Shown here: positions 1 through 11,228 of the stretch, piece by piece
Layout of the letters: every line of letters begins with the position of its first letter
How positions within the stretch are numbered: position 1 is the first letter of the stretch
Assembly: GCA_014529385.2 (NCBI GenBank)
Contig: CM043960.1
Location: 37,336,781-37,400,780, forward strand
Length of the DNA: 64,000 nt
Origin: Adiantum capillus-veneris
Lineage: Eukaryota; Streptophyta; Polypodiopsida; Polypodiales; Pteridaceae
Direction of reading: 5' to 3'
Program-made: the position numbers and the translations under genes
Notes under the pieces: generated by a model
Database searches by the model: none
The model's input: only the letters and a program-made list of their open reading frames with translations
Told to the model about the DNA's origin: nothing

Positions 1-1
1 A

Positions 2-665
2 TTGCAGCTTGTGCATAGTGATGTTTGTGGGCCCATGCAAACTCCGTCCTTGGGCAATTACCTGTACTTCGTGACTTTCATTGATGATTACTCCAGGCAT
101 GCATGTGTATTTCCGCTTAAAGCGAAGTCCGAAGTTTTTATGTGCTTCAAACAATCTCTGGCTATGGCTGAAAATGTCTCGAAATGTACTATGGGCGCCC
201 TCTGTTCCGATCGAGGGGGGGAGTATATGTCTCATGAATTTAATGCATTTCTAGCTAGTCGTGGGATAAAACACCAATATACAGTGCCTTATACACCTCA
301 ACAAAATGGTGTTGCTGAGAGGAAAAACATGTCACTTACAAAAATGGCACGATATATGGTCAAAAGTCAAGCTTTGCCGCAATCCTTTTGGCTTGAGGCC
401 ATCATGTGTGCCACTTATGTACTAAACAGGTGTCCTACGAAAGCTTTGCAGTCTATTACTCCATATGAAGCATGGCATGATAGAAAGCCTTCTATTGAGC
501 ACATGCGTGTTTTTGGTTGTTTGGCATATGCTTTGGTGCCACAAACACAGCGCAAAAAATTGGATGATAAGGCTGTCAAATGTATTTTTGTTGGTTATAG
601 TGTTGAAAGCAAAGGTTACAGGTTGTATCATCCACAAACACTACATCCCGTGAAACGAGAATACA
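2..665 (+). pseudogene. Copia-A integrase core fragment
   Basis: Integrase catalytic core of a copia polyprotein, which inserts the cDNA into the host chromosome. The fragment begins with the usual H-S-D-V-C-G-P strand carrying the first catalytic Asp. It continues with C-S-D-R-G-G-E-Y carrying the second Asp near residue 69, and P-Q-Q-N-G-V-A-E-R-K carrying the catalytic Glu near residue 105. All three catalytic residues of the D,D-35-E triad are visible. After the core comes the conserved G-C-L-A-Y and F-V-G-Y-S region that normally leads into the spacer before reverse transcriptase. The reading then runs into the inverted repeat at 631-703, which turns translation back on itself and ends at a stop at 734. 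The zinc-binding HHCC part lies upstream of the window. Confidence 0.92.
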
Positions 666-703
666 GGTTGTATTCTCGTTTCACGGGATGTAGTGTTTGT
701 GGA
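631..703. repeat. Perfect snap-back inverted repeat, 34-bp arms, 5-nt loop
   Basis: Left arm 631-664 and right arm 670-703 are exact reverse complements around the loop AGGTT. The repeat sits in copia coding sequence just after integrase, and the right arm is a reversed copy of element sequence rather than new DNA. A matching structure with arms of the same length occurs in Copia-D at 54916-54983. Confidence 0.97.
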
Positions 704-1089
704 AGATTCTGTTCAGCCCTTGCTGTCATGTACTAGAGACAGTAATGTAAGCTCACAAGACATTTATGACACTTTGTTGCCTCTTTTCAGTGGTGGAAAT
801 ACGAATGTAAGTTCCAATGAGGCAAATGTACAGCCTATGGGGGATTCTGAAAATGTTACAGATCAGCCTATTACTGATGCAGATGTACATGATGTACTTG
901 ATGAGGAAAGGTCTGAAAATGAGCAGGCTAGAGGTATGCCAAAATGGCTGGTGCACACTTTGCGTGACAGTAAATTGGATGCACCTTTGTCTAGTCGTAC
1001 TCGTTCAGGCTCTCGCCATGCATCTTATGCATCAGATTGTTATGCTTTGGTTGTGTCTAGCTTACATGATATTGAGGAGCCTCTGTCTT

Positions 1090-2613
1090 TTGATGAAGCA
1101 CAAAATTCAGAAAATTGGATGGTTGCCATGCAATTAGAATATGATGCACTTATAGAAAATGACACATGGACTTTATGTGATTTGCCTCCTGGCAAAAAGG
1201 CCATTGGTACAAAGTGGGTTTACGAGTTGAAACGCAAGTCGGATGGTGAGATCGATTGCCATAAGGCTCGACTTGTTGCAAAGGGTTATGCACAGTAAAA
1301 AGGCATAGATTATGAAGAGACTTTTTCTCCCACTTGTCGTATGACTACTGTACGTTTTCTATGTGCATTGGCAACTCATTTTGGTTGGGATGTACATCAA
1401 TTAGACATTGTTACTGCTTTCTTGAATCGTGACATATTTGAGGAAGTTTATGTAACGCAGCCTCGCGGTTTTGTCATAAAAGGACAAGAGGACAAAGTGT
1501 GCAGATGTAAGAAGGCTTTGTATGGGTTGAAGCAATCTCCTCGTGCTTGGTATGAGAAAGCTGACACTCATTTGGTCAAACAAGGCTTTCATAATAGTCC
1601 AACAGAAAGCACATTGTATGTAAAGCATGAGGGTGATGTACTTTTTATTGTGGTTCTTTATGTTGATGATTTGTTGATCACTGGACCAAATGAGAGACAT
1701 ATTGCTGACTTTAAGGCTGATTTGAATGCTACTTTCAAGATGAAAGATTTGGGGCTGTTGCATCATTACTTGGGCACAGTTTAAGCAATGTGATGGTGGT
1801 ATTGCCTTGTGTCAGAAAAGTTACATAGAGACATTGCTATGTAAGTTTGGACTTGAGGATTGCAAACCTATTGCCACTCCCATGGAAACAGGTTTGAAGT
1901 TGAGTCTACATGATGCTGGCGATCCTGCTGATGTCACTCTTTATCAAACTGTTGTTGGCTGCCTCATTTATGTATGCAACATGAGGCCAGATATTCAGTT
2001 TGCAGTCTCACAGGTTAGCATATTTATGCATAGTCTAGGGTCTAAGCATTGGCAGGTTGTCAAGAGGATTTTTTGCTACCTTAGTGGCACTTTACATCTT
2101 GGCTTGTTTTATCCCAAGGGGGGATCATTGCCGCCAAACTTACATGCTTTTTCGGACTTAGATTGGGCTGGTTGTTTTGACACGCGAGTGTCCACAAGTG
2201 GCTTTTGTTTCATGCTTGGGAGTTCATGTATATCATGGTTGAGCAAGAAGTAACCTATTGTGGCCACTTCGAGTTGTGAGGCTAAGTACAGGGCAATCTT
2301 CACAACTACGGTTGAGTGTGTATGGCTCAGACGCCTTATGGATGATTTGGGTGTTGGACAGGACACTGCCAACACTATCTACACTGACAGTCAGAGCGCA
2401 TTGGCAGTTGCGAGGAACCCAGTTTTTCATGCTCGCACAAAGCACATTGAGGTGCATTACCACTATGTCAGGGAGAGGCTCTCAACAGGAGAGATCAGCT
2501 TGGCTTATGTGCCAACACAGGACAACCTTGCAGATCTTTTCACAAAGGCATTGTCTCGTGAGAAGCTTGAAGCTTTCCGCAAAGCTTTGGGCTTACTCCC
2601 CTTTGTGGACTGA
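1090..2613 (+). pseudogene. Copia-A reverse transcriptase and RNase H
   Basis: RVT_2-type reverse transcriptase followed by copia RNase H. The reverse transcriptase begins near 1130 with the typical W-x-x-A-M-Q-L-E-Y-D-A-L block. It continues through K-W-V-Y-E-L-K and Q-L-D-I-V-T-A-F-L, and keeps the active-site Y-V-D-D-L-L (about 1660-1680). The RNase H part (2260-2610) has S-S-C-E-A-K-Y, D-S-Q-S-A and the C-terminal R-T-K-H-I-E-V-H-Y-H block, and ends with D-L-F-T-K-A-L before a TGA at 2611. In-frame stops at 1296 and 2251 both fit a CAA-to-TAA change. A frameshift near 1785-1800 separates the palm from the connection domain. The catalytic residues survive, so the decay is by stops and frameshifts rather than loss of motifs. 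Confidence 0.93.
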
Positions 2614-2925
2614 TCATGTCCTCAGGGCATGGCACTTCACTTTACTCATGTGCCAGCTCTCGTTCACCGCATCACTCCAGGGGAGATTTATTACCATATA
2701 CATGTGGTAGTGATGTGTGTGAAAACACTAGGACCGCCGGGGCATTTTTTCCCTCTTTCGGAGGTTTTTCCCCCTGAGCATTGTACATACGCCCATCACT
2801 CTAGGGCTATCTATCTTTCTATTGCACACTAAGTAACATACTCTCTATTGTGTGCCTTGATCTTCCTTCGTCTTCTCCAAGCTGTGTGCGTTTCTCTGCA
2901 ACCCTAATTCCAATAGGATATGCCC
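2614..2925 (+). other. Copia-A downstream region, possible 3' LTR
   Basis: The stretch between the RNase H stop and the PPR pseudogene has a purine run, AGGGGAGA, near 2680 that could be the polypurine tract. It ends in a CT-rich segment typical of a U5 end. The matching 5' LTR is outside the window, so LTR boundaries and target duplication cannot be shown. The LTR assignment is inference. Confidence 0.35.
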
Positions 2926-4665
2926 ATCAAAGGATGGTTGAGTATGCTTTTAATCGACATTGTTGGAAGATCTCGGAATTCATGTTCAGAATGTCATCAT
3001 TTGGAACACGTTGATTGCTAGATATGATCTACATGGCTGTGGGAAGGAAGTTCACCGAATGCAAGGGAATGCCTCTCTCTCTATATGCAATCACCTATGC
3101 TTGCACCTTGAAGGCCTATGGCCTTACACGAGGTGTTGAAATGTGAGAGAATCATACAATTTCATTGCTCATTATGGTTTGTTGGAGAAAAATGGCACGA
3201 TTGGTAGTTCTTGGCAATATGTATACCAAATATGGTATCTTCATGAAAGGATGAGAAGTTATTCATGGTCTAATTTTCTTCCCTAAAATGTTATCACTTG
3301 GATGTTCTGAATGTAGGATATGCCCAACATGGCTATTGCAAGGATGCTTTGAGTTGTTTTAACCATATGCAAAGGGAAGGTCTTCCTCCAACCTATGCTT
3401 GCATCTTGCAGGCCTTAGGGGCTATTGGGGAAACATGTTGCTTGACCATGCTTTGAGTGACATGTATGCAATAGGTGGTGCCCTTATGAAAGCACAAAAG
3501 TTCTTAATGGTGATCCTCTTTGGGATGTCATTTCTTGGAGCGTGTTGATTTCACGATACGCAATAGGTGGTGCCCTTATGAAAGCACAAAAGTTATTAAT
3601 GGCGATCCTCTTTGGGATGTCATTTCTTGGAGCGTGTTGATTGCACGATATACTCAACATGGTTGTAGCAAGTAAGCTCACTTGAGATTGTTTAAATAAG
3701 ATGGGAAGTGAGGTTTTCTCACTAGACCAAGTCTCTCTGAGTGCTCTTATAGGAGGATATTCCCAGCAAAGCCAAGGAAGCTCTCAACTGATTTTGTTGG
3801 ATGCTCTCAAGTGATGGGCTTCTTGTCTCTAATGGCATCACTTCAAACACATCGATTGTAAGATATGCCCAACATGGTTGTGGCAAGGAAGCTCTATGTT
3901 GTTAAGTTCACCAAATTCTCAGTGAAGGCCTCTCTCAAGATGCAATCATCTAGGAGGGTTTCTCACAAGACAAATTCTTTGGGAGTGCTCTATAAGAGGA
4001 TATTCCCAGCAAAGGCTGACCAAGGAAGCTCTCAATTGACTTTGGTGGATGCTCTCAAAATATGGGCTTCCTTTTTGGAATATAATCACTTGGAACACAT
4101 TGATTGTAGGATATGTCCAACATGGCTATGACAAGGAAACCTTGTGCTATTAATTTCACTAAATACAAAGGGAAGGCCTCTCTGTAGATGCGATCACCTA
4201 TGCTTGCACCTTGAAGGCTTGTGGACCTTGAAGGCTTGTGGACTTATGCAAGATGTTGAAATGGGTGAGAGAATTCAGAATCAGAATTCTCGTCAGGGGT
4301 TGTTGGAGAAAGGTGTTGTGCTTGGTGGTATTTTGATCGATATGTATGCCAAATGTGGCGTTGTCATGAAAGACCTAGAAGTTTTTCATGGGCTCTTTTC
4401 TCCAAATTGTCATCACTTGGACATGCTGATTATAGGATATGCCCAATGTGGCTATTATAAGGAAGCTTTGAGTTGTTTCAATCATATACAGATCCAACCT
4501 ATGCTTGCACCTCAAAGACATGAGGTTTAGGAGATAATGGAGAAAGATATAATGCTTGACCATGCTTTGATTGCTAATCATGCCACATGTGGAATCCTCA
4601 CAAAAGCACAAAAATTTATTGATGGGCATCCTCTCCTGATATCATTTCTTGGAGCGCATTGACTG
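2926..4665 (+). pseudogene. Decayed pentatricopeptide repeat (PPR) gene
   Basis: Plant PPR proteins bind organellar RNA through arrays of about 35-residue helical hairpins. In shifting frames this stretch encodes recognisable PLS-type units. Examples are I-D-M-Y-A-K-C-G near 4340, I-I-G-Y-A-Q-C-G-Y-Y-K-E-A-L near 4430, Y-A-C-T-L-K-A near 3105 and again near 4200, and N-V-G-Y-A-Q-H-G-Y near 3315. Units recur through the region, but the frame is lost repeatedly by stops and indels and no continuous repeat array remains. Tandem duplication inside the gene (3468-3651) adds to the damage. The cadence of the units, with frequent Y-A-Q-x-G and E-A-L-x-C-F, resembles the large PPR family of ferns; that comparison is from memory. 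There is no DYW or E domain. Confidence 0.8.
3468..3651 (+). repeat. 92-bp tandem duplication within PPR pseudogene
   Basis: Two units begin with GCAATAGGTGGTGCCC at 3468 and 3560. They differ at only a few positions and have a period of 92 bp. Since 92 is not a multiple of three, the duplication shifts the PPR frame. Confidence 0.92.
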
Positions 4666-4839
4666 TTTATGGAGGGCAAGGGAGAAGAAGAGCACATGAC
4701 AATAGAGTGAGTGGAGCACAGAGTGAATATAACGATCTACCTCACACATCTACTTATTCTATTAGGTATTAAAGAATAAGGCTAGATGGATTAGGACGTG
4801 GACATCTGGCCAATTGACCTGAACCACAACACATAACTA

Positions 4840-6640
4840 CTGCTTGTCATCTTCAACTTACATACGCTCCGCACAATCTAAAATCTCTCCCTCCAACAAT
4901 GTAGACATCGGCAAAGATTTTCCTATCAAATATTGTGCAAACCCCACTCCCACTATTGTTGTTGCAAAAACTATGATATTGCCAAACGATACCTACCATG
5001 CAAGCATCTTAAACTTAATATCCAACAAAGAATCTCTTTGACCATGTGATGCTCAAAAAAATGATTAATACTAATAAAAGCTCTTCATCTTTTCCTGACT
5101 AGAGGAGCAAGGGTTGGCAAAACGTTCACTCTACTCTTGATTGTACAAGCCTTGTTGTGTCTATAAAATCACAGGCCCAAGTGCAATGTTGACTCCATAA
5201 AAGTGTTGCTAATGGCATGCAAAGGCAAGTAAGCTTTTAATATCAAAGGCCTTGTTGTCCATAAAAGCACATGCCCAAATCCAATGTTGACTCCATAAAA
5301 GTGTTGCTAATGGCATGCAAAGGCAAGTAAGCTTTTAATATCAAAAGACCTAATTATACATTCTGCAGTCCATCTACCATTGTGCAGTCCATCTACCATT
5401 AATCATTGCATCCAACATATCATTATCCTTGGAAAAGTTTAGCGCTCTATCTTTGCTTTACCAAGAGCTCAAGCTAGTTGTGTTTAGTGAAGCATCCTTA
5501 ATAGGCCACAATGTGTTTGCAATGGTAGACTCTCACCTTTGAGCTATCAAAAAAAAAAAAACATATGATAAGCCTTTGTGTGGTCTTGATGTTATTTTAT
5601 GTGGTGACCTTTGCCAAGCAAACCCATTTTGAGACTCTTGATTTTTTTGGAAAAAATCAAATACTTGAAGCAATTACACCATCCTTTTGGCATCAACTCA
5701 TAAAGTGCTACGAGTTGACCATCACTATGTGGCAGAAAGATACAATGATATCCTCAATAGAATAAGAATGTTGCAACATACTAATAATGAAATCACCTTC
5801 TTAAACAATACATATTTACGGACAATCCTACAACCCAACTTGGTATCCCACCTATTCTGTTCAAACAAAGACAAAGACTACACAATAAACATGTGCTTAA
5901 TAGCACACCAAATGCACCTAATGCACACAAGCGATAAGATCTAAAGCTTGTAGAAAGATTGTACAAATGTCATGCTATTCTAATTAATAGCACGCCTCCA
6001 TACAACTTTGCATGTCAAACCAGGACTTATATTGTAGAGCTTTGCAATGGAAATATTGAAATTCCAAATGGCCTTGTCAATGGTGTAAATGGGAATTTTA
6101 GAGGAGTTAGAAAGACAATGGGAAGTAAATACTATGGGTCCAATTTGAAAACACCAACTTGGTAGGAAAATGCAACATTTATGAACCAAAACAGCTCTAC
6201 AATCCATCAATAAACCCACAATGGACACCAATAAAAAAATAACTTGTGATCTCCAAATATGAAAGGGCCCATTGAACACTATCACAAGCACACGGTTTCC
6301 AATACAACCAGTAGTTGCAAGAACAATCTATAGTTCTCAAGGATTGATGCTAAGCACTCTAGCTTTTGACCCAAACAAAATCAAGTCACATGGATTGACT
6401 TACAATGCTCTCTCATGCATGCATGACACCTGACAACCTCTACCTTGTGCAAAGATTAAACACTAAACATATTAAAGTAGACCGAGCCATTTTGGAAGAA
6501 ATTTACCGACTTTACATGCTATCAACGTGGACTCTAGCTCAGCACAACCTTCACAAGTTTACCAAACTCACTCATATTACAATCTCTAAACATTGTTTCT
6601 TTGAACATACAACAATATACTGAAGTACAAGCATATTAAA
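4840..6640 (+). pseudogene. PIF1-family helicase remnant (probably Helitron-derived)
   Basis: Spread over all three forward frames are the motifs of a PIF1-type superfamily-1 helicase, in order. They are a block like L-N-x-x-Q-R near 5010, then L-H-L-F-L-T-R-G-A-R-V-G-K-T-F (degenerate Walker A, 5077-5127), then K-V-L-L-M-A-C-K-G-K (about 5200 and 5300), then I-H-S-A-V-H-L-P-L near 5355. A degenerate Walker B, V-V-F-S-E-A-S-L-I-G, follows near 5480, then P-L-C-G-L-D-V-I-L-C-G-D-L-C-Q near 5575-5620. Next come R-Y-N-D-I-L-N-R-I-R-M-L-Q near 5735, I-P-N-G-L-V-N-G-V-N-G near 6062, and the motif VI-like G-L-T-Y-N-A-L-S near 6395. The order and spacing match plant Helitron RepHel C-terminal helicases, though free-standing PIF1 genes look similar. 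At least six frameshifts or stops make it dead. I found no Rep (HUH) domain upstream, and no Helitron 3' CTRR hairpin. Confidence 0.78.
5149..5345 (+). repeat. Tandem duplication of about 98-100 bp inside the helicase remnant
   Basis: Units start at 5149 and 5249, both running from GCCTTGTTGT to CTTTTAATATCAAA. Each unit contains the helicase K-V-L-L-M-A-C-K-G-K block, so the block appears twice. A shorter tandem repeat, CAGTCCATCTACCATT, follows at 5364-5400. Confidence 0.9.
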
Positions 6641-8270
6641 TCCTGAGGTTCCTCTATGTTATCTCTATTTTGCAAAGAAACAATTAGCATACAAAGACAT
6701 GACGTGATCTCTACCTTGGAGATAGAAATAATAGCAACAATCATCAACCTACACACATTGAACCGAAAGCCATCAGCCCATTGCCCTCCTTTTTTCACAT
6801 GCTATCTAATATTTTGTCCCTTTCAACTGAAAATTCTCCTTCAGTAATTCTAGGCAAATTTTGTTTTTTTACAAACCCAAACTACATAAAGCTAAATGAG
6901 CTACAATAATCATTTGTTTCCTCCAACAAATAGTAGGCTCCACCTTGGACCACATCTAAACAAACAACAACTCATCCACCATTACTAGAGAGACTAACTA
7001 CACATTTTGGTCTAGCCATTCCACCTTATACATTTTCTTCCCGTTCAACTAACCATATGAACCCCTTTTCCTCCTCCCCTTCTACAACATACCTTTCTAG
7101 TAGGCCATCATGACTCTTCAACTTTTTCTTTAGGAAACATGAACATGGTGTAACACATAGTAAGCAATAATCAGGATTCAAGTTAAATATGAATAAAATT
7201 ATCAAACCCAACAAACTCTTCCCTTTTTGTGGTGCCTTAGTAAAGTACATGTGCTAAATTTGGAACGCTTACAATTGTGATGTACAAGACACACTATCAA
7301 GTTAGAAGCAAGCTAACATGCTTTGATCAAAAGGAAGCACAAGCCCAAGCTCCAACCCCTCCCAAACCAGCAAAATAACAGCTACATTTATTTGTGTTCC
7401 TTTTCCCTCCCTTAAGCTCTCCAAGTAATAAATATGTTGGCATAATCAAAAGAATAAAAGCATATGTACACTAATTGATTCAATAAGGCATCCATCCCAT
7501 TTTTGAACACAAGATCTCTCCAATTTGTGGCCCAATATATAACAAATTTTGTAACCTAATTTTATGTTGCGTTTCTTAAATCTATGTTATGTAGTTTCTT
7601 TGTTGTTTTCTTGCCCCCCCCCCCCCCCTCTCCCTCTCGACGGGCCCGCGGCAACAAATAATGTAAAATGAACCTCAAGCACTACATGTGCCTTAAGGGG
7701 ACAACATTCCAAAAGGGTGTTGTACAATTCATAAGCAGGAGAGCCTATTTTTTCCTTATCCCGCAGCTCCTATAGTAGATCAACGGTTTGTTCTTCTTAG
7801 ACTTTTCTTCTTCCTAATCAGCATTACTCGTGTTCCTTCTCTTCTATACTATATATGAAGCAGCTTAAATTTTTCAAGGAAGGAGAGACCCTCCATGTGT
7901 CACATTCTTCTTCATTTCAAAGAGAACCTCTAAAAAAACACTTAATTGAAAATGCAAAAGTAAAGAGTAAGTACTAGATGGTAGAAAATGAAAAGACTTC
8001 TAAAGGAATCTTGGGCAGGTGGAAAGTCAAAAAGACCTTAGTACTCTATCTAAATTTATGATACTTCAGCCTATAGTTTTTTGGAGGCCATTTCACTGAG
8101 CTCTCAATTTTAAGGCTACCACTAACTACTTTCATTTTTTAAACTCATTTGAAGGGTGGTTTTGCTTTACATTTTGAAGGCCATAAAGAATTTTTCTCCA
8201 TGTGTTGCTCAATGAACCTCCCTTCGGAGGTTTGCACGGACCTTCTATGTTGTAAATGATCTTTGACGTT
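6641..8270. other. No gene recognised
   Basis: AT-rich sequence downstream of the helicase remnant, in which I recognise no gene. A short frame near 6570-6700 faintly recalls an endonuclease-like S-L-N-x-x-S-L-N start, but too weakly to call. A run of 15 C at 7614-7628 is followed by a GC-rich snippet (CGACGGGCCCGCGGC) unlike its surroundings, possibly the edge of a small inserted element. Confidence 0.5.
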
Positions 8271-8274
8271 GATC

Positions 8275-8278
8275 GTGT

Positions 8279-8356
<78 letters not shown>

Positions 8357-8528
8357 CATTCTCTCTATGTGTGTGAATTTAAGAAACAAAGTCGATGTGT
8401 TGTTCCCTAAGGTGTTGGCACATTGCACGAAAGCTTTCCACATTTGCATTGCATTAATGAAGTACATTGAGCTCGACAATTCAACGACAGGAGTCCAATA
8501 TTTTGTTATGGATGTCCTACACGCACTG

Positions 8529-8606
<78 letters not shown>

Positions 8607-8779
8607 CCATTCTCTCTATGTGTGTTAATTTAAGAGACAAAGTCGATGTGCCATTCCCTGAGGTGTCGGCACATTGCACGAAGGCTTTCCAAATTTGCAT
8701 TGCATTAATGAAGTACATTGAGCTCGACAATTCAGCGATAGGAGTCCAACATTTTATTATGGATGTCCTGCACGCACTA

Positions 8780-8845
<66 letters not shown>

Positions 8846-8921
8846 GGAGAGAGAGAGCATGTGTAAGTGAGTGAGAGGGAGAGCATCATTCACTTCAGCC
8901 TATGTGAGTGTGTGTGTGTGT

Positions 8922-8962
<41 letters not shown>
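8275..8962 (+). repeat. Tandem cassette of compound (GT)n(GA)n microsatellite plus unique spacer, period about 250 bp
   Basis: Each cassette has a GT run, then a GA run, then about 180 bp of conserved spacer. The spacer starts with a CCATTCTCTCTATGTGTG block and contains the phrase AAGTACATTGAGCTCGACAA. Full cassettes begin near 8275 and 8530; a third starts near 8780, and a last short GT/GA run ends at 8962. The spacers of the first two full units are nearly identical, so the whole unit was duplicated, not only the SSR. Confidence 0.92.
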
Positions 8963-8964
<2 letters not shown>

Positions 8965-9299
8965 CTCACACTAGCACTAGAGAGAGAGGGGAAAGAGAAT
9001 AAACATTGGTTTTTCAATTAGCAATCGACAAAGCGACAATCGACAAAATCCACAATCAAAAATCAAAAATAAAAAAATCGACATCGACATCTACAAAATT
9101 GAGAATCGACAAAATTGAGAGTTGACGCAATTTGAAAAGTTCAATCCAAAAAATCCAAGACAGAAGATGTGCAAGCCCAACTTAGGAGCAGACCTCAACA
9201 AATGGCAAATGTGGATGATGGGAGGAAACTCCGACAATTCTCGACTATTTTGAAGGTTTTTATGCTAGATTTCTTTGAGCTTTGTCAGTGCTTTTGCCT

Positions 9300-10300
9300 T
9301 TGGGTTGAATTGGAATTCAAAGATGACTCTCAAAATTTGTAAGTGGGATTGCATTAAATTTAGGTTTTCTCGAGCGTTTGAAGGAAAATTAAAAGTTTTG
9401 ATGCAAATCTCAAAAAAATTGTAAAGGGGGTTACACTAAATCGAGTTGAGGCATAGTGCTTTCTCTTAAAAACGAAGAAAACTTGCATATGAGAAATTTT
9501 AGGGAAAACTTGATTATATTTAAAAGATTTTACACTCAATTTCTCTATACTTTGTAGGTTTTCTCACTTTCAAATCTATAGTTTAGAGATAAGTTTCAAA
9601 ATCTAAAGGTGAGATTACACTAAATTGAGGATTTTTCAAGCATTTGTCTACCATACCTTTTTTCAAACATTTTGGAGACAAATTTACTATATTTGAAGGT
9701 TTTTGCACCAAACTTCTAGACACTTTGTAGATCCTTTAAACTTTAATTTATGTTCTCTAACCTTTGTAGTTTTTTTGTTATAAAAAAAATTGCTCTTAAG
9801 AGCTCGATTTGAGTTAACTCAAAAAGAATACATGAAGACATTGGCATATCCTTTGCAAAGGGGTCTCCAACCAATACAACATATGCACACTGTGATCCAA
9901 AATATACCCGAACATTTTTGCAAGTACATTATATCTCTATCAAGTTCTTCTTCTTGGTAAGCCGCTTCCTCTTGCTTAATAAAATCTATCCGTAATTAGA
10001 GATAAATCTCAAAAAAATAGATGGGATTATACTAAACCTATGTTTTTTCCTCCAATTGTTGTGGGTGTTCTAACATTCAAATTAGATCTTACAGGTGTGT
10101 GGCCCTTTCTATGGATGGAGAGAGAGAGAGAGAGACCCTTTTCTTGGCACCCAATCCACTCTCTTTCTTTCTTTGCTTTGGTCTCCTCTCCCCTGCCAAG
10201 CCGTAGCCTTATGTCACTTGGCAAGGGCCTCCAAGGTGCATTAGATATAGTTGAGAAAATTTGTAGGTGGGATTATACTAAACCTAAGTTGTTCTTGAGC
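9300..10300 (+). repeat. Diffuse family of about 40-bp degenerate repeats
   Basis: Five related segments near 9322, 9405, 9590, 10005 and 10252 follow the pattern CTCAAAATTTGTAAGTGGG then ATTACACTAAATTTAGG, with substitutions. Spacing is irregular (about 80 to 415 bp), so this is an old dispersed or decayed tandem array, not a clean satellite. No protein coding is apparent. Just upstream, 9018-9130 has small repeats of the type AATCGACAAA. Confidence 0.55.
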
Positions 10301-10604
10301 ACTGGGGTACACAATAGATTTTGTCTATTATACAATAGTCCATTATCTATACTCTTTATATTGGAGTTTGAAAAATTAGAGGAAGGAGAGGACCTCCACG
10401 GCGTTGTTTTTTGGTCGATTTGCATGGCATATTAGATCAACACCAAAATTGAGTTGTTGAGTCCATGTTGGGTCATCGTCCTTACCATAGACACATTAAA
10501 GAGCCTTTGAAAATTGAGTGAAGTAGTTCAGATTCTATTTGATTCCATCCTTTTTCAATGACCTGTAATAGTTAAAATTGTACGCCTGACAAATTGTTGT
10601 CAGC

Positions 10605-10606
<2 letters not shown>
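10301..10606. other. No gene recognised
   Basis: Unique-looking sequence between the diffuse repeats and the next microsatellite, with no coding or structural signal that I can support. Confidence 0.4.

Positions 10607-10676
<70 letters not shown>
10607..10676 (+). repeat. Compound (GT)n(GA)n microsatellite
   Basis: A GT run passes directly into a GA run on the plus strand. This GT-then-GA order recurs at 8.3-8.9, 11.0-11.2, 18.4-18.7 and 44.1 kb. Confidence 0.97.
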
Positions 10677-10678
<2 letters not shown>

Positions 10679-10964
10679 AGAACGCTCTGTCACTAGCAAG
10701 TAGACAGATAAAGAGAAATAGTGAGGTGGGTCATCGCGGGACCAAGACCAAGACCTTGATCGGGATAGCTACTAATGATCATGTAGATGCGAACAAGGGA
10801 CAAGAGATGTCCATTGGTGGGGAGTGCTTGGTAGTGGGAGATGGGTCCTCAAGGCAATAGGTGTGCATGGGTTTCCTTGAGCAACTAAGAGTTTAGTCTG
10901 GTAGCAAGAGAGTAAAGAGCTAATGGCTTAGGTGGGAGCAGTTGTAGCCACAACTCGGACAGAC

Positions 10965-10965
10965 T

Positions 10966-11029
<64 letters not shown>

Positions 11030-11070
11030 ATAATTTTAAACAACGTAGGAACAAACCAAAAAGGAACATT

Positions 11071-11150
<80 letters not shown>

Positions 11151-11190
11151 TGTTATCTTCCTAGAGTGATTCCAAAGATTACAGTTTCGA

Positions 11191-11227
<37 letters not shown>

Positions 11228-11228
11228 T
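10965..11228 (+). repeat. Three compound (GT)n(GA)n microsatellites
   Basis: Runs at 10965-11027, 11071-11147 and 11191-11228 share the same GT-then-GA order and are separated by about 40-bp spacers. Apparent reading frames through them (Cys-Val or Arg-Glu repeats) are artefacts of the dinucleotides. Confidence 0.96.

Larger units (their letters stand above)
1..2613 (+). mobile_element. Copia-A: Ty1/copia LTR retrotransposon, 3' part, degenerate
   Basis: The window opens inside the integrase of a Ty1/copia element. The domain order is integrase, reverse transcriptase, RNase H, which is the copia order; in Ty3/gypsy the integrase follows RNase H. Reading is broken by a snap-back inverted repeat at 631-703, in-frame stops (for example TAA at 1296 and TAA at 2251) and a frameshift near 1785, so no polyprotein can be made. 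The 5' LTR, Gag and protease lie outside the window, so the element's true length and target duplication cannot be judged. Confidence 0.93.

Noticed and set aside
8256-8889. Long frames of Cys-Val, Arg-Glu or Leu-Ser repeats on both strands
   Set aside because: They are translations of GT/GA dinucleotide runs, as are those near 11.0, 18.4, 19.2, 60.9 and 61.7 kb.
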